The notes under the pieces: model-generated | Databases searched by the model: none | The model's input: the letters and a program-made list of their open reading frames with translations, nothing else | Told to the model about the DNA's origin: nothing | Made by a program: the position numbers and the translations under genes | Assembly: GCF_025725645.1 (NCBI RefSeq) | Contig: NZ_CP107007.1 | Location: forward strand, 2,046,001-2,110,000 | Length of the DNA: 64,000 nucleotides | Direction: 5' to 3' | Source of the DNA: Halomonas sp. GD1P12 | GTDB taxonomy: Bacteria; Pseudomonadota; Gammaproteobacteria; Pseudomonadales; Halomonadaceae | Shown here: one piece after another, positions 40,865 through 51,800 of the stretch | How the letters are laid out: each line of letters begins with the position of its first letter | Numbering within the stretch: the first letter of the stretch is position 1

Positions 40865-42040
40865 TCAGTCCGCTTGGCGGCGCAAAAACGCGGGGATGTC
40901 CAGATAGTCGTCAGATTCGGCCGAACGACGCTTCTCGGCGCGCGGCTTGGGTGAAGACTCCTGCGCTTCGGCGCGAGCCGCGGACTGCTGGCGTGTCACC
41001 GTCGGCTGCTGCATCTTGCGGTAGTCGGCAGGCTCGGAGGTGGCGCGGCGAGCCGGCTCGCGGGCGGCCTGTTTGGGTTTGGTGCCATCGAGGCCAGCAG
41101 CGACCACGGTCACGCGCAGCTCATCGGACATTTCCATGTCGATGGAGGTTCCCACCACGATGGTCGCTTCCTGAGAAGCGAACTCCTGAACCGTCGCACC
41201 GACGTCGTTGAACTCGCCAATCGACAGATCCGGGCCCGCGGTGATGTTGACCAGAATGCCGCGAGCGCCGTGCAGGTCGATATCCTCGAGCAGCGGACTG
41301 CGAATCGCCTTTTCAGCGGCTTCGCGAGCGCGGTTCTCACCGGTGGCCCCGCCGGTACCCATCATCGCCATGCCCATTTCGGACATGACCGTGCGCACGT
41401 CGGCGAAATCGACGTTGATGATACCGGGGCTGGTGATCAGCTCGGCGATGCCCTGAACGGCGCCGAGCAGCACGTCGTTGGCCGCACTAAAGGCGGTCAA
41501 TAGCGTAGCGTTCTTGCCCAGTACCGATAGAAGCTTCTCGTTGGGAATGGTGATCAGCGAGTCGACGTGCTCGGAAAGCTCCTTCATGCCCTCTTCCGCG
41601 GCGCGCATACGCTTGGGGCCTTCAAACGGGAAGGGGCGCGTGACCACCGCCACCGTTAGAATCCCCAGCTCCTTGGCGACCTGAGCCACCACAGGCGCAC
41701 CGCCGGTACCGGTACCACCGCCCATGCCGGCGGTGATGAACACCATATCGGCACCTTCCAGAAGCTCCGCGATCCGCTCGCGATCTTCCATGGCGGCCTG
41801 GCGCCCGACTTCCGGGTTCGCACCGGCGCCCAGGCCCTTGGTGATCTCGCCGCCCAGCTGCAATACCGTTTTGGCGGAAACGCGCTTGAGCGCCTGCGCG
41901 TCGGTGTTGGCGCAGATGAACTCGACGCCTTCGATGTTGCTTTCCACCATGTGGTTGACGGCGTTACCACCGCCGCCGCCCACACCCACTACCTTGATGA
42001 CCGCACTGCTCGAGGGTGCGTTATCTACCAATTCGAACAT
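40865..42040 (-). CDS. ftsZ: Cell division protein FtsZ
   Basis: The tubulin-like GTPase that forms the division ring. The 391-residue protein shows the tubulin signature [10 protein letters not shown] (about 106-115), [11 protein letters not shown] of the T7 loop region, and the conserved C-terminal peptide [15 protein letters not shown] that binds FtsA and ZipA. A variable basic linker lies at about 320-375. The start is ATG 42040. It follows ftsA by 34 bp and is followed by a palindrome and lpxC. Confidence 0.98.
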   Translation of the reverse strand: MFELVDNAPSSSAVIKVVGVGGGGGNAVNHMVESNIEGVEFICANTDAQALKRVSAKTVLQLGGEITKGLGAGANPEVGRQAAMEDRERIAELLEGADMVFITAGMGGGTGTGGAPVVAQVAKELGILTVAVVTRPFPFEGPKRMRAAEEGMKELSEHVDSLITIPNEKLLSVLGKNATLLTAFSAANDVLLGAVQGIAELITSPGIINVDFADVRTVMSEMGMAMMGTGGATGENRAREAAEKAIRSPLLEDIDLHGARGILVNITAGPDLSIGEFNDVGATVQEFASQEATIVVGTSIDMEMSDELRVTVVAAGLDGTKPKQAAREPARRATSEPADYRKMQQPTVTRQQSAARAEAQESSPKPRAEKRRSAESDDYLDIPAFLRRQAD

Positions 42041-42074
42041 AAGCCCCGTCTCCTGAACCGCGCTTGCGGCCCTG

Positions 42075-43364
42075 TCAGAAATTTCCTTTGAACCAGCCTT
42101 TGATTTTCGCTAGCGCCGAATGATCGTCCCTGCTATCACGCTGGACGTGCTCACCGCGCCCCTTATGGGGTGCGTTGGCCCGCCCATGGCTCTCAAGACC
42201 CTGTCCGTGGCGGGACTCCTGCAGTGCATAGTGCAAAAGCCCGACGCCTGTCGCATAGATGGGATTGCGAACCACGTCCGCAAGCCCCCGCACGTTCTGC
42301 GGGCAGGCGATACGTACCGGCATGTGGAAAATCTCCTCTGCCAGCTCGCTCACCCCTTCCATGCGCGATGTGCCGCCGGTCAACACGACCCCGGCGGCCA
42401 CCATGTCTTCGTAGCCACTACGGCGTAATTCATCGCGTACCAGTGTAAAGAGCTCTTCGTAGCGCGGCTCGACCACCTCGGCCAGTGCCTGGCGCGAAAG
42501 ATCGCGCGACGCTCGATCGCCTACACTAGGCACCTTGATCATTTCATCGCTTGCGGCCAGCTGGGTCAGCGCGCAAGCGTACTTGACCTTGATCTCTTCG
42601 GCGTGCTGCGTCGGCGTTCGAAGCGCCATCGCAATATCGTTGGTGACCTGGTCACCCGCGATGGGAATGACCGCCGTATGGCGAATCGCGCCTTCACTGA
42701 AGATGGCCATATCGGTCGTTCCCCCACCGATATCCACCATGCAAACACCCAACTCGCGCTCGTCTTCGGTCAGTACCGCCATGCTGGAGGCCAACTGCTC
42801 CAAAATGATGGCGTCGACTTCCAGCCCGCAGCGGCGCACGCACTTTTCGATATTCTGCACCGCGTTCAAGGCCGCGGTGACCAGGTGCACCTGCGCCTCC
42901 AGGCGCACACCAGACATGCCCAGCGGCTCGCGAATACCGCCCTGGGCATCGATGGAGAATTCCTGGGGCAGCACGTGTAACACCCGCTGCCCCTCAGAAA
43001 TGGCCCGGGCGCGGGCCGAGTCGATAACACGATCAATGTCAGAAGGAGTGACTTCGCGTTCCTTGATCGCGACGACGCCATCTGAATTCATCGAGCTAAT
43101 ATGACTGCCGGCGACGCCGACGTAGACCGAATGGATATCGCAGCCAGCCATGAGCTCGGCTTCTTCGACCGCACGCTGAATCGACTGAACCGTCGATTCG
43201 ATATTGATCACGACGCCGCGCTTCATTCCCCGTGAAGGGTGAGAACCTATACCCGCAATTTCGATGCCGCCATCGTCGGTGGGTTGACCGACGATCGCGA
43301 CGACCTTGGACGTTCCGATGTCCAGCCCGACAACCATATTGGATGCGTTGGGTGAGCCTGCCAT
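42075..43364 (-). CDS. ftsA: Cell division protein FtsA
   Basis: An actin-like ATPase that tethers FtsZ to the membrane. The 429-residue protein has phosphate-binding GLDIGTSKV (about 13-21), [12 protein letters not shown] and [15 protein letters not shown]-terminal amphipathic helix (IKGWFKGNF) is the membrane anchor. ATG 43364 has GGAG about 12 bases upstream. Unlike the tight ftsQ-ftsA spacing common in this cluster, 506 bp separate it from ftsQ, suggesting its own promoter. Confidence 0.96.
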   Translation of the reverse strand: MAGSPNASNMVVGLDIGTSKVVAIVGQPTDDGGIEIAGIGSHPSRGMKRGVVINIESTVQSIQRAVEEAELMAGCDIHSVYVGVAGSHISSMNSDGVVAIKEREVTPSDIDRVIDSARARAISEGQRVLHVLPQEFSIDAQGGIREPLGMSGVRLEAQVHLVTAALNAVQNIEKCVRRCGLEVDAIILEQLASSMAVLTEDERELGVCMVDIGGGTTDMAIFSEGAIRHTAVIPIAGDQVTNDIAMALRTPTQHAEEIKVKYACALTQLAASDEMIKVPSVGDRASRDLSRQALAEVVEPRYEELFTLVRDELRRSGYEDMVAAGVVLTGGTSRMEGVSELAEEIFHMPVRIACPQNVRGLADVVRNPIYATGVGLLHYALQESRHGQGLESHGRANAPHKGRGEHVQRDSRDDHSALAKIKGWFKGNF

Positions 43365-43870
43365 GAGTCGGGTTATCTCCTTATAGTAATCTTTTAACCG
43401 ATAAACGATCGATGGTCGGCAACCGCTTATCTACCAATGAACATCAACATGGATCGGATGAAGCGAGCAGGGGCGTCGGCCTGATCCGTTAAATCCAAAA
43501 AGCGCCGCGTTTATGCACGCCTTGTTACAAACAAATCGTCATCACTATCACGGCTTTTCTCTAAAATGCACTGTACATCGACGCCAACACATGTTTATTT
43601 ATACATGCTTTTATAAAAAGCGGGCTTGAACGCATCCCCCGTTAAAGCCGCCCTGATTCGATCATCTATCGCCTTGAATCGCTTGACTGTCCAAAACGCG
43701 CTAGAAGAGACGGTCGAAAGCCATCATATAGAAACGCCCACCATTATACGACTGCTCCCGCCCACGATAATGGGCTTGGCGAAGAATTTAAACCCCAGTG
43801 ATGGCTTTTCCTTGTTGGCAAACGCTCACTTTTAAGTAAACGTCGACCGCGGTTAATGACGAGGGAGTCA
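43365..43870. other. AT-rich non-coding gap between ftsQ and ftsA
   Basis: 506 bp with no believable gene, much more AT-rich than the region. It holds a stop-codon hairpin (43854-43873), a hairpin with arms 43736-43747 and 43767-43775 (one bulge), a shorter competing stem at 43760-43775, and TATAAA-type motifs with imperfect ACATG/CATGT repeats at 43590-43620. TTTTAACCGATA at 43392-43403 matches 11 of 12 bases of the palindrome arm after ftsZ. It probably carries ftsA-ftsZ promoters. A plus-strand frame at 43626-43835 has no binding site. Confidence 0.6.
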
Positions 43871-43873
43871 TTA
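43854..43873 (-). repeat. Hairpin formed by the ftsQ stop codon
   Basis: TAATGAC at 43854-43860 and GTCATTA at 43867-43873 are perfect arms around GAGGGA. The ftsQ TAA is the first triplet of the stem on the minus strand. No T-run follows, so it is not a typical terminator. Confidence 0.5.
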
Positions 43874-44584
43874 CTCTTCGCTATCGTCGAATTCGGTTTC
43901 GCCGTGCCAGGCGACCGCTACGCCATTGGGATAGCGCAAATCAATATAGCGAATCTGGTCACCCTGACGCGAAAGCTCGCGCTGCCAGGAGGCGGTAAGC
44001 CGCGCCAGGCGCGTGCCGTGTTCGCGCCGCCCGAGCATCACCCACGCGCCGTTATCAAGCTGTAGCCGCCAGGCCCCGCGCGGCTCGAGACGAAGCTGAG
44101 ATAACGACAGTGACAATGTCGCGAAGTGATTCGTCAGGCGCTGATAGTAGTCGAGCACTTCCTCGCTGCTACCCACCGGCCCCGCGAGGTCAGGAAGGTT
44201 CGGCGGTACCGCGAGCGGCGCGAACGCGAAGGGCTCGCCTTCCGGGTTAAGCAGGAAATCGTCGTTCCAGCGTGCAATAGGCTGCTGCTCGACGAGCTCG
44301 AACACCAGCGCGTTGGGCCACTCCCGCGAAATACGCACCTCGAAAAGCCAGCCGATGGTGAGCGCGCGTTCACGCAGCTCACCAAGATCCGCCGATAACC
44401 AGGTAGCGTTTTGCACCAGTGGCGCCAACTGGGTGCGCAGGTAGTCGGCGCTGACGTACTCCCACTCACCGCGAATCGAGACGCGCTCGATGGGACGGTC
44501 GAGCCAGAGCCACAGCGCCCTGCCCCCGCCACCGAGCAGCAACGCGAGCAGAACAACTCCAAGCCAGGCGTTACGCTTTTTCAT
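43871..44584 (-). CDS. ftsQ: Cell division protein FtsQ
   Basis: A bitopic divisome protein that recruits FtsB and FtsL. A short cytoplasmic end (MKKRNAW), one membrane helix at about 7-28, then a POTRA domain beginning PIERVSIRGEWEYVSADYL and the FtsQ beta domain (ARWNDDFLLNPEGEPF). At 237 residues it is shorter than the E. coli protein. The start ATG 44584 has AGGACC upstream. It follows ddl by 22 bp. The gap to ftsA is unusual. Confidence 0.93.
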   Translation of the reverse strand: MKKRNAWLGVVLLALLLGGGGRALWLWLDRPIERVSIRGEWEYVSADYLRTQLAPLVQNATWLSADLGELRERALTIGWLFEVRISREWPNALVFELVEQQPIARWNDDFLLNPEGEPFAFAPLAVPPNLPDLAGPVGSSEEVLDYYQRLTNHFATLSLSLSQLRLEPRGAWRLQLDNGAWVMLGRREHGTRLARLTASWQRELSRQGDQIRYIDLRYPNGVAVAWHGETEFDDSEE

Positions 44585-44606
44585 AAGGTCCTATCACCGG
44601 GATTGC

Positions 44607-45536
44607 TCACCGGACGACGGCGGTCTGGAGAATGTTGACGACCAGCTCATCGAAGCCAATGCCGGCGTGAGCCGCCGCCTGGGGCACGAGGCTGTGGTCG
44701 GTCATGCCGGGCACGGTGTTGACCTCGATGAGCCAGAACGCGCCGTCCTTATCGCGCATCACATCGATGCGCCCCCAGCCACGGCCGCCCATGGCGCGAA
44801 ACGCTTTTTGACACAGCGCCGCCAACGCCTGCTCGCCCTCCTCGCTCAGCCCGCAGGGCAAATGATAAAGCGTGGTGTTCGAGTGGTACTTCGCTTCGTA
44901 GTCGTAAAACCCGCCCGGGACCTCTACACGAATGGCGGGCAGCGCTTGATCGCCCAGAATCGCGACGGTGTACTCCTCACCGGCGATGAAGCGCTCGGCC
45001 ATCACCTGGGCGTCAAAGCGAGCCGCTTCCGTGTAGGCGGCTTTTAGCTCGGCCTCGCTTTTGACGATGCTGATTCCCAGCGTCGAGCCCTCATGCACGG
45101 GCTTGACGATCATGGGCAGACCCAGCGTGTCGACGACCGCCGACCAGTCGGCGGCGTCACTTAGCGTGATGCTCTCCGGCGTCGGCAGGCCCTGGGCGCG
45201 CCATACCTGCTTGGTGCGCTCCTTGTCCATACCGAGCGCCGAGGCGAGCACGCCACTGCCGGTGTACGGAATGTTCAAAAGCTCCAGCGCCCCTTGCAAG
45301 GTGCCGTCCTCGCCACCGCGCCCGTGAAGCGCGATGAACACCTTTGAGGGCGCCAGCGCCTCGAGCCCGGCGAGTCCGCCCTCACGCGGGTCGTACCCCT
45401 GGGCGTTGATGCCCTGACGCTTGAGCGCCTCCAGGATCGCCGCGCCACTTTTCAGCGACACTTCGCGCTCGCCGGACGTGCCGCCCAGCACCACCACCAC
45501 GTTCTCAGCCGCGCTGCCCGCTGCCGTTACGCTCAT
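44607..45536 (-). CDS. ddl: D-alanine--D-alanine ligase
   Basis: Joins two D-alanines for the wall peptide. The 309-residue ATP-grasp enzyme has [17 protein letters not shown] at the N-terminus, [59 protein letters not shown], as in DdlB. The start overlaps the murC stop (ATGA). Its place between murC and ftsQ matches ddlB. Confidence 0.96.
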   Translation of the reverse strand: MSVTAAGSAAENVVVVLGGTSGEREVSLKSGAAILEALKRQGINAQGYDPREGGLAGLEALAPSKVFIALHGRGGEDGTLQGALELLNIPYTGSGVLASALGMDKERTKQVWRAQGLPTPESITLSDAADWSAVVDTLGLPMIVKPVHEGSTLGISIVKSEAELKAAYTEAARFDAQVMAERFIAGEEYTVAILGDQALPAIRVEVPGGFYDYEAKYHSNTTLYHLPCGLSEEGEQALAALCQKAFRAMGGRGWGRIDVMRDKDGAFWLIEVNTVPGMTDHSLVPQAAAHAGIGFDELVVNILQTAVVR

Positions 45537-47002
45537 AGCTCAACCTCATCCAACGCAAGCCCGGCCTTCGCCAGCGCCAGCGAAATACCGCCGACGTCCC
45601 CGGCGCCCTGGGTAATCAAAATGTCGTCCGGGCGAAGCACCCGTTTCAAAAGCGCTGCAAGCTCGTGCTTGTGCTCGACGAACAGCGGGTCGACCTCGCC
45701 ACGCTGGCGAATGGAGCCGGCAAGCGTACGCCCTTCCGCACCAGGAATCACTGCCTCCCCGGCGCTGTAAACGTCCAGAAGCACCAGCGTATCGACCTGG
45801 GAGAGCACGCGCACGAAGTCCTCGAACAAGTCGCGTGTGCGGCTATAGCGATGAGGTTGGTACAGCATCACCAGCCGCCGTTTGGGCCAGCCCGCGCGCA
45901 CCGCCTGAATCACCATATCGACTTCTCGCGGGTGATGGCCGTAGTCGTCCACCAGCATGACCTCGCCGGTCTGATTCGGCGCGGGAAAGTGACCGTGTAC
46001 CTGAAAGCGCCGCCCCACCCCGGCGAAGCTTGCCAGGCCCGCAAGAATCGCCTCGTCGCTGACGCCAGCGTCGGTGGCCACCACGATTGCGGCCATGGCG
46101 TTTTGCGCATTGTGGCGCCCAGGCATCGCCAGGCGCACGTCAAGCGGGGCGGCGCCGTCGGGCCTTTGCGCGGTGAAGCTCACCTCGCCCTCGCGCTGGC
46201 TGAAATCGGTAATACGGTAGTCCGCTTCTTCGTTGAAGCCGTAGGTCACGAACTGGCGCTTCACCTGTTCACACAGGCCCTTGACGTGGGCATCGTCAGT
46301 GCAGAGCACGGCAAGGCCATAAAACGGCAGATTGTGCAGAAACTCGATAAATGTGGTCTTGAGCCGCTCGAAGTCGTTGCCGTAGGTCGCCATGTGGTCG
46401 GCGTCGATATTGGTGACGATCGACACCATCGGCTGAAGGTGCAAGAACGACGCGTCGGACTCGTCCGCCTCCGCCACCAGGTAGTCGCCTTCGCCAAGGC
46501 GCGCGTTGGCCCCGGCGCTGGTGAGCTTGCCGCCGATCACGAAGGTCGGGTCGAGCCCGCCCTCGGCCAAAAGCGTTGCGGTCAGGCTCGTCGTCGTGGT
46601 CTTGCCGTGGGTACCGGCCACCGCGATGCCGTGGCGAAAGCGCATCAGCTCGGCGAGCATTTCGGCGCGGCGCACCACCGGCACCCGATGCTCGTGGGCC
46701 CAGCGGATTTCCGGGTTGGTCTCGTCGATGGCACTCGACACCACCACGACGTCGGCGCCCTGAACATTGAGCTCGGCGTGGCCGATGAAGACCTCGACCC
46801 CACAGCTGCGTAGGCGATCAATAACAGGCGATACGCGCATGTCGCTGCCGCTGACCACATAGCCCTGATTGGCGAGCACTTCGGCGATACCGCACATGCC
46901 CGCCCCGCCAATGCCGACGAAGTGTAGACGCTTGATGCGCCGCATACCGGGGCCGCTGGGACGCACGCTGTGCGATGGCTTATCGGTTGTCAAATCGGTC
47001 AC
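45533..47002 (-). CDS. murC: UDP-N-acetylmuramate--L-alanine ligase
   Basis: Adds L-alanine to UDP-MurNAc. The 489-residue Mur ligase has the N-terminal loop [14 protein letters not shown], the ATP motif GTHGKTTTT (about 129-137) and [10 protein letters not shown]. The start is GTG 47002: it has AAGGAG upstream and overlaps the murG stop as GTGA. The frame remains open to 47086, but that stretch lies inside murG and is not conserved. Confidence 0.95.
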   Translation of the reverse strand: MTDLTTDKPSHSVRPSGPGMRRIKRLHFVGIGGAGMCGIAEVLANQGYVVSGSDMRVSPVIDRLRSCGVEVFIGHAELNVQGADVVVVSSAIDETNPEIRWAHEHRVPVVRRAEMLAELMRFRHGIAVAGTHGKTTTTSLTATLLAEGGLDPTFVIGGKLTSAGANARLGEGDYLVAEADESDASFLHLQPMVSIVTNIDADHMATYGNDFERLKTTFIEFLHNLPFYGLAVLCTDDAHVKGLCEQVKRQFVTYGFNEEADYRITDFSQREGEVSFTAQRPDGAAPLDVRLAMPGRHNAQNAMAAIVVATDAGVSDEAILAGLASFAGVGRRFQVHGHFPAPNQTGEVMLVDDYGHHPREVDMVIQAVRAGWPKRRLVMLYQPHRYSRTRDLFEDFVRVLSQVDTLVLLDVYSAGEAVIPGAEGRTLAGSIRQRGEVDPLFVEHKHELAALLKRVLRPDDILITQGAGDVGGISLALAKAGLALDEVEL

Positions 47003-48096
47003 GCCGAATCTCCTTGCTTCACTAACGAAAGGCATCCTGCCGTCAAACGCTCCAAAGCGTCCAGATGCGCCGCTTGGCGCGCGCAAGCGGCCATCTCGAC
47101 CAGGGTGTCACGGGTCAATAGCTCGTCCAAAAGCGCGGTCAGCCGCTCCGGGGTCAGCTCACTTTGCACCACGCAGCGCGCCGCACCCGCCTCGACGAGC
47201 ACTTCGGCGTTGACGCGCTGATGATCGTCCACGGCGAAGGGAAACGGCACTAACAGCGCCGGTTTGGCCGCGGCGGCGAGCTCCGCTACGGTCAAGGCGC
47301 CGGCGCGGCAGACGACCAGATCTGCCCAGTCGTAGGCCGCCGCCATATCGTCGATGAACGCCTCGACCCGCGCCGGCACTCCAAGCGTTTGGTAGCTCTC
47401 GCGCGTCGCCGCGTCGCGCTCCTGCCCCGCCTGGTGCCACACCTCGGGGCGATCGCCTTCGCCGAGTGCGGCCAGCGCTACCGGCAGGCGCTCGTTGAGT
47501 GCGACGGCGCCGAGCGAGCCCCCCACCACCAGCATTCTGAGCGGGCGCGCGCTGAGCTCGACATCGGTGCGCGGCGTTTCGCCCAGTGCGGCGATGTCAC
47601 TACGTACCGGGTTGCCGATCACCTCGGCTCGGGGGCCGAAGGCGTTGCCGAAGGCGGCATAGGTCTTGTTGGCCAGCCGTGATAATACGCGATTGGTCAG
47701 CCCCGCCACGGCGTTTTGCTCGTGGATCACCAGCGGTACGCCACAGAGCTTGGCCGCAAGCCCCCCTGGGCCACTGGCAAAGCCGCCCAGGCCCACGACG
47801 ACGTCCGGCTTGAAGCGTTTGATGACGCGGCGGGCATCCAGCACGGCGCGGCTCAAGTTGAAAGGCGCCTTGAGCCAGCCCGCCGCCCCGTTGCCGCGAA
47901 GCCCGCTGATCGCCACGGTATTGAGCGGGATGCCCGCCTCCGGCACCAGGCGGTTTTCGATACCACGAGGGCTGCCCAGCCACTCCACGTCCACGTGCTG
48001 GGCCATGAGCGCCCGGGCCAGCGACAGCGCGGGAATGACGTGGCCGCCGGTCCCGCCGGCCATGATTAACATGCGTCGACGTGCGTTCGTCGTCAC
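46999..48096 (-). CDS. murG: Lipid II synthase glycosyltransferase
   Basis: Transfers GlcNAc to lipid I on the inner face of the membrane. The 365-residue protein has [17 protein letters not shown] near residue 14, [28 protein letters not shown] and the nucleotide-binding [12 protein letters not shown] and [16 protein letters not shown] 48096 is preferred because AAGGAG lies 6 bases upstream; a TTG at 48114 would overlap the ftsW stop as TTGA but has no site. It is coupled to murC. Confidence 0.95.
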   Translation of the reverse strand: MTTNARRRMLIMAGGTGGHVIPALSLARALMAQHVDVEWLGSPRGIENRLVPEAGIPLNTVAISGLRGNGAAGWLKAPFNLSRAVLDARRVIKRFKPDVVVGLGGFASGPGGLAAKLCGVPLVIHEQNAVAGLTNRVLSRLANKTYAAFGNAFGPRAEVIGNPVRSDIAALGETPRTDVELSARPLRMLVVGGSLGAVALNERLPVALAALGEGDRPEVWHQAGQERDAATRESYQTLGVPARVEAFIDDMAAAYDWADLVVCRAGALTVAELAAAAKPALLVPFPFAVDDHQRVNAEVLVEAGAARCVVQSELTPERLTALLDELLTRDTLVEMAACARQAAHLDALERLTAGCLSLVKQGDSA

Positions 48097-48110
48097 AAAC
48101 GACTCCTTAC

Positions 48111-49292
48111 TCAAGATAAACGCGGCTCGAAGCGAGATTTATAAGGGGTAGAGGCGCGCCGCGGGCGGTGACGGGTTTCCGCATCCACGCGCAGCAAAAG
48201 CCCGATCATCATACCGGTGACCAGAAGGCTCGAGCCGCCGTAGCTAATCAGCGGAAGCGTCAGCCCCTTGGTGGGCAAAAGCCCTGAACTCACCGCCATG
48301 TTGATGAACGCCTGGGCGGCGATGATGAAGCCGATGCCGTAGCTCACATAGGCGCCGAAAAGGTGGCCGGCAAGCTCGGCCTTTCGGCCAATGAGCATGG
48401 CACGGGTAACGAACAGGGTGAACAGCGCCACCACGCAGACCGCGCCGATCATACCGAGCTCCTCGGCGATGACCGCGAAGATGAAGTCGGTGTGCGCCTC
48501 GGGCAGGTAATGGAGTTTTTGCACGCTGTTGCCAAGGCCGGTGCCGGAAATGTGACCGCGACCGAAGGCGATCAGCGCCTGGGTCAACTGGTAGCCGGTG
48601 GCGAACTGATCCGCCCAGGGGTCGAGAAAGCTCGTCCAGCGCGCCAAGCGGTAGGGTTCCATCACGACCATCATCACCGCGCCGAAGGCGAGCACGCCGC
48701 CGCTGCCGATCAACAGCACCATCGAGGCGCCGCTCATCATCAGCATCCCGATCACGCAAACGGTGTAGACCACCATGCCGCCGAAGTCCGGCGCCAAAAA
48801 GAGCAGCCCCGCGGGTACGGCAAGCACCGCGATCGGCCGCCACATGCTGAACGCGCGAGTGCGAAGCTCATACGTGAAGCGCGACATGAACGCCGCCATG
48901 TAAAAGATCAGCCCCACCTTGCCAAGCTCAGAGATCTGCAGACTCGGCAAGGGGCCGGGCAGCGAAATCCAGCGCTTGCTGCCGTTGACTTCCTGGCCCA
49001 CCAGCAACACCAGAACGAGCATGAAAATGCTGGCCATCAGGATCAGCGAGGCGTTCTGGCGCCAGGCCTCCAGCGGTACGCAGAGCATGAACAGACACGC
49101 CGACCCCGAGACCAACAGGAAAAGGGCGTGCTGGCGCGAATAGTAGAAGCTGTTTTCCAAAAGCCCAACGGAGGCGGAGCTGACCATGATCCAGCCAAGC
49201 CCGGCAAGGGTGACCACGGCCACGATCAGCCATACGTCGCAGGGTAGATTTTTCGTACTGATCGCCTTCAAGAAGCGCTGGCGCCGGGTCAT
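48111..49292 (-). CDS. ftsW: Septal peptidoglycan polymerase FtsW (SEDS family)
   Basis: A 393-residue SEDS glycosyltransferase that polymerises lipid II with FtsI at the septum. About ten membrane segments are visible, with ISLPGPLPSLQISELGKVGLI, FLDPWADQFATGYQLTQALIAFGRGHISGTGLG, LPEAHTDFIFAVIAEELG and the final LPLISYGGSSLL. The ATG at 49292 overlaps the murD stop (ATGA). It lies between murD and murG, which distinguishes it from RodA. Confidence 0.96.
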   Translation of the reverse strand: MTRRQRFLKAISTKNLPCDVWLIVAVVTLAGLGWIMVSSASVGLLENSFYYSRQHALFLLVSGSACLFMLCVPLEAWRQNASLILMASIFMLVLVLLVGQEVNGSKRWISLPGPLPSLQISELGKVGLIFYMAAFMSRFTYELRTRAFSMWRPIAVLAVPAGLLFLAPDFGGMVVYTVCVIGMLMMSGASMVLLIGSGGVLAFGAVMMVVMEPYRLARWTSFLDPWADQFATGYQLTQALIAFGRGHISGTGLGNSVQKLHYLPEAHTDFIFAVIAEELGMIGAVCVVALFTLFVTRAMLIGRKAELAGHLFGAYVSYGIGFIIAAQAFINMAVSSGLLPTKGLTLPLISYGGSSLLVTGMMIGLLLRVDAETRHRPRRASTPYKSRFEPRLS

Positions 49293-50665
49293 GCGTTCAC
49301 CTCACTGCGTTGTCGTAACACCCACTGGCGAAACGCCTCACCGCGCGCCTCATAGTTGGCGAACTGATCCAAACTCGCGCAGGCCGGTGACAGCAGCACA
49401 CAGTCGCCGGGCCTGGCCACCTCGAGCGCGGCTTCCAGCGCCTGCTCAAGCGTCTCTACTTCGCGAACCGCTACCGTCGGGGTCAGGGCGATTTTAAGAC
49501 GCTGGGCATCAGCGCCGAACACCAGCACCTGGCGGGCGTAGCGCGCCAGGGGAGCGGCTAGCGGCGTGAAATCCGCGCCCTTGCCGACGCCGCCGGCCAG
49601 CAGCACCAGCCGGCCTTCGAGCGTGGCGCCGATCCCTTCGATGGCGGCAAGCGTGGCGCCGACGTTGGTGCCCTTGGAGTCGTTAACGAAGCGCACCCCG
49701 TTCAAGGTGTCGACCACTTCGCTACGATGCGGCAAGCCCTTGAACGTTTCGAGCACCGTACGCATCGCCGCGCGGGAAAATCCCAGCGCCTCGCCAAGCG
49801 CCAGCGCCGCCAGCGCGTTCATATAGTTGTGCCGTCCGGCCATGCCGAGCGCATCAACACGCATCACGCGATCAGCGCCTCTGGCGAGCCACTGTTGGCC
49901 CTCGAAGGTGACAAGCCCCCACTCTTCTTGACCCGGGGCGTGGCCGGTAAAGCGCACGACCGGCACGGCGGTGTCATCAGGCCAGGTAAGCGGGTCGTCG
50001 GCGTTGACGACGGCAAGTCCTGCATGGATGAAAATACGCGCCTTCGCCTGGCGGTAGCGCTCGAGGGTGGCGTGACGATCGAGATGATCTTCGCTCAGGT
50101 TTAAAAACGCCACCGCCGCCGCGCCCAAACGCGGCGTGGTTTCGAGCTGAAAACTCGAAAGCTCGAGAATGTAAAGCTCGGCATCGGGATGGGCTTCCAG
50201 CAGATCGAGCGCCGCAGTGCCCAGATTGCCCCCCACCGCGGCGGCCACGTTGGACGCATGCGCCATCTCGCCCAGCAGCGTCGTCACGGTGGATTTGGCA
50301 TTGGCGCCAGTAATGGCGGCAACCGGTGCTTTTACCGCTCGCTTGAACAGCGCGATTTCGCCGACAAGCCTGGGCTCGTTGGTCGCCGGGTTGTGCTCGT
50401 CCAGAAGCCCTTCCAGACCCGGTGTGAGCGGGTCGACCCCGGGGCTTATCACCACCTCGAAGGCGCGGCTGAAATCGACCGCGTCGAGCGGGCCGCAGTA
50501 GGTGGCAACGTCCGGGTACTCGGCCTTGAAGGCCTCGAGCCCGGGCGGCGCAGCGCGGGTATCGAGCATCGCAAAGGAGCGCCCCAGGCGCGTCAGGTGG
50601 CGGCAAATCGCCCGCCCCGACACGCCCAGGCCGATCACTGCGGTCACTCCCTCGGGAATATGCAT
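49289..50665 (-). CDS. murD: UDP-N-acetylmuramoylalanine--D-glutamate ligase
   Basis: Adds D-glutamate to UDP-MurNAc-L-Ala. The 458-residue Mur ligase has VIGLGVSGRAICRHL at the N-terminus, AITGANAKSTVTTLLGEM as ATP motif (the usual GTNGKST is altered to GANAKST), LNLSEDHLDRH and NDSKGTNVGAT. The start ATG 50665 has AAGGAG upstream; the longer frame to 50692 is not preferred. It follows mraY by 33 bp. Confidence 0.95.
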   Translation of the reverse strand: MHIPEGVTAVIGLGVSGRAICRHLTRLGRSFAMLDTRAAPPGLEAFKAEYPDVATYCGPLDAVDFSRAFEVVISPGVDPLTPGLEGLLDEHNPATNEPRLVGEIALFKRAVKAPVAAITGANAKSTVTTLLGEMAHASNVAAAVGGNLGTAALDLLEAHPDAELYILELSSFQLETTPRLGAAAVAFLNLSEDHLDRHATLERYRQAKARIFIHAGLAVVNADDPLTWPDDTAVPVVRFTGHAPGQEEWGLVTFEGQQWLARGADRVMRVDALGMAGRHNYMNALAALALGEALGFSRAAMRTVLETFKGLPHRSEVVDTLNGVRFVNDSKGTNVGATLAAIEGIGATLEGRLVLLAGGVGKGADFTPLAAPLARYARQVLVFGADAQRLKIALTPTVAVREVETLEQALEAALEVARPGDCVLLSPACASLDQFANYEARGEAFRQWVLRQRSEVNA

Positions 50666-50698
50666 GGGTTGGCTCCTTACGTTGCACCCCACCCGAGG

Positions 50699-51781
50699 CT
50701 AGCGCACCTTGAGGGTGGCAAGCCCCAACAGCACCAGCACCACGGTAATGATCCAGAAGCGCACGATCACGCGCGGCTCCGGCCAGCCCTTGAGCTCGTA
50801 GTGGTGATGAAGCGGCGCCATGCGGAAAATGCGCCGGCCGGTGAGCTTGAACGAGCCCACCTGCAGGATGACCGAGAGCGTTTCGACCACGAAGATCCCG
50901 CCCATGATGAACAGCACGATCTCCTGGCGCACGATCACCGCGACCACGCCCAGCGCAGCGCCCAGCGCAAGCGCCCCTACGTCGCCCATGAAAACTTGGG
51001 CGGGATAGGTGTTGAACCACAGAAAGCCAAGCCCGGCACCGGCGATGGTGGCGCAGAACACCGCGATTTCACCGGTGCCGAGAATGAAGGGAATATGCAG
51101 ATAGTTGGCGAACACCGCGTTGCCGCTGGCATACGCAAACACCGCCAGCCCCATGGCGACGAGCACCGTCGGCATGATCGCCAAACCATCCAGGCCATCG
51201 GTCAGGTTGACCGCGTTGGAGCTGCCGACGATGACGAAATAGGTCAGCACGATATAGAAAAGCCCCAGCGGCAGCGCAAAATCCTTGACCAGCGGCAGTA
51301 ACAGGCTGGTCTCGGCGGCGCTGGTGGCATTGAGATAGAGAATCAGGGCCGCGCCCAGGCCCACCACCGACTGCCAGAAATATTTCCAGCGCGCGGGCAA
51401 GCCCCGGGGATTTTTTTCCACGACCTTGCGGTAGTCATCGACCCAACCAATCGCGCCGAAGCCCAGCGTCACCGCCAGCACCACCCACACGTAGTAGTTG
51501 GTCAGATCGCCCCACACCAGCGTGCTGATGGCGATCGACATCAAAATCATGACCCCGCCCATGGTGGGCGTACCGGCCTTGGAGAGGTGCGACTGTGGAC
51601 CATCGTCGCGCACCGCCTGGCCGATCTGGCCCTCGACGAGCCGGCGAATGACCCAGGGACCAAGCCACAGGCAGATCATCAGCGCGGTGATGGCGGCAAG
51701 AATGATGCGAAGCGTGAGGTAGTTGAAAACCTGAAAGGCGCTTTGGTATTGAGCTAAAAAGTTCGCCAGATGAAGTAACAT
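50699..51781 (-). CDS. mraY: Phospho-MurNAc-pentapeptide transferase
   Basis: Makes lipid I from UDP-MurNAc-pentapeptide and undecaprenyl phosphate in the inner membrane. The 360-residue protein has about ten helices, with [34 protein letters not shown] and the [11 protein letters not shown] motif near the end. The start is ATG 51781, 19 bp after murF. Position and motifs are canonical. Confidence 0.97.
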   Translation of the reverse strand: MLLHLANFLAQYQSAFQVFNYLTLRIILAAITALMICLWLGPWVIRRLVEGQIGQAVRDDGPQSHLSKAGTPTMGGVMILMSIAISTLVWGDLTNYYVWVVLAVTLGFGAIGWVDDYRKVVEKNPRGLPARWKYFWQSVVGLGAALILYLNATSAAETSLLLPLVKDFALPLGLFYIVLTYFVIVGSSNAVNLTDGLDGLAIMPTVLVAMGLAVFAYASGNAVFANYLHIPFILGTGEIAVFCATIAGAGLGFLWFNTYPAQVFMGDVGALALGAALGVVAVIVRQEIVLFIMGGIFVVETLSVILQVGSFKLTGRRIFRMAPLHHHYELKGWPEPRVIVRFWIITVVLVLLGLATLKVR

Positions 51782-51800
51782 GAACGGCGTTTACCCTGTT

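Noticed and set aside
43626..43835. Plus-strand frame of 69 codons in the ftsQ-ftsA gap
   Set aside because: No ribosome binding site, non-ATG start and no recognisable likeness; the region looks non-coding.
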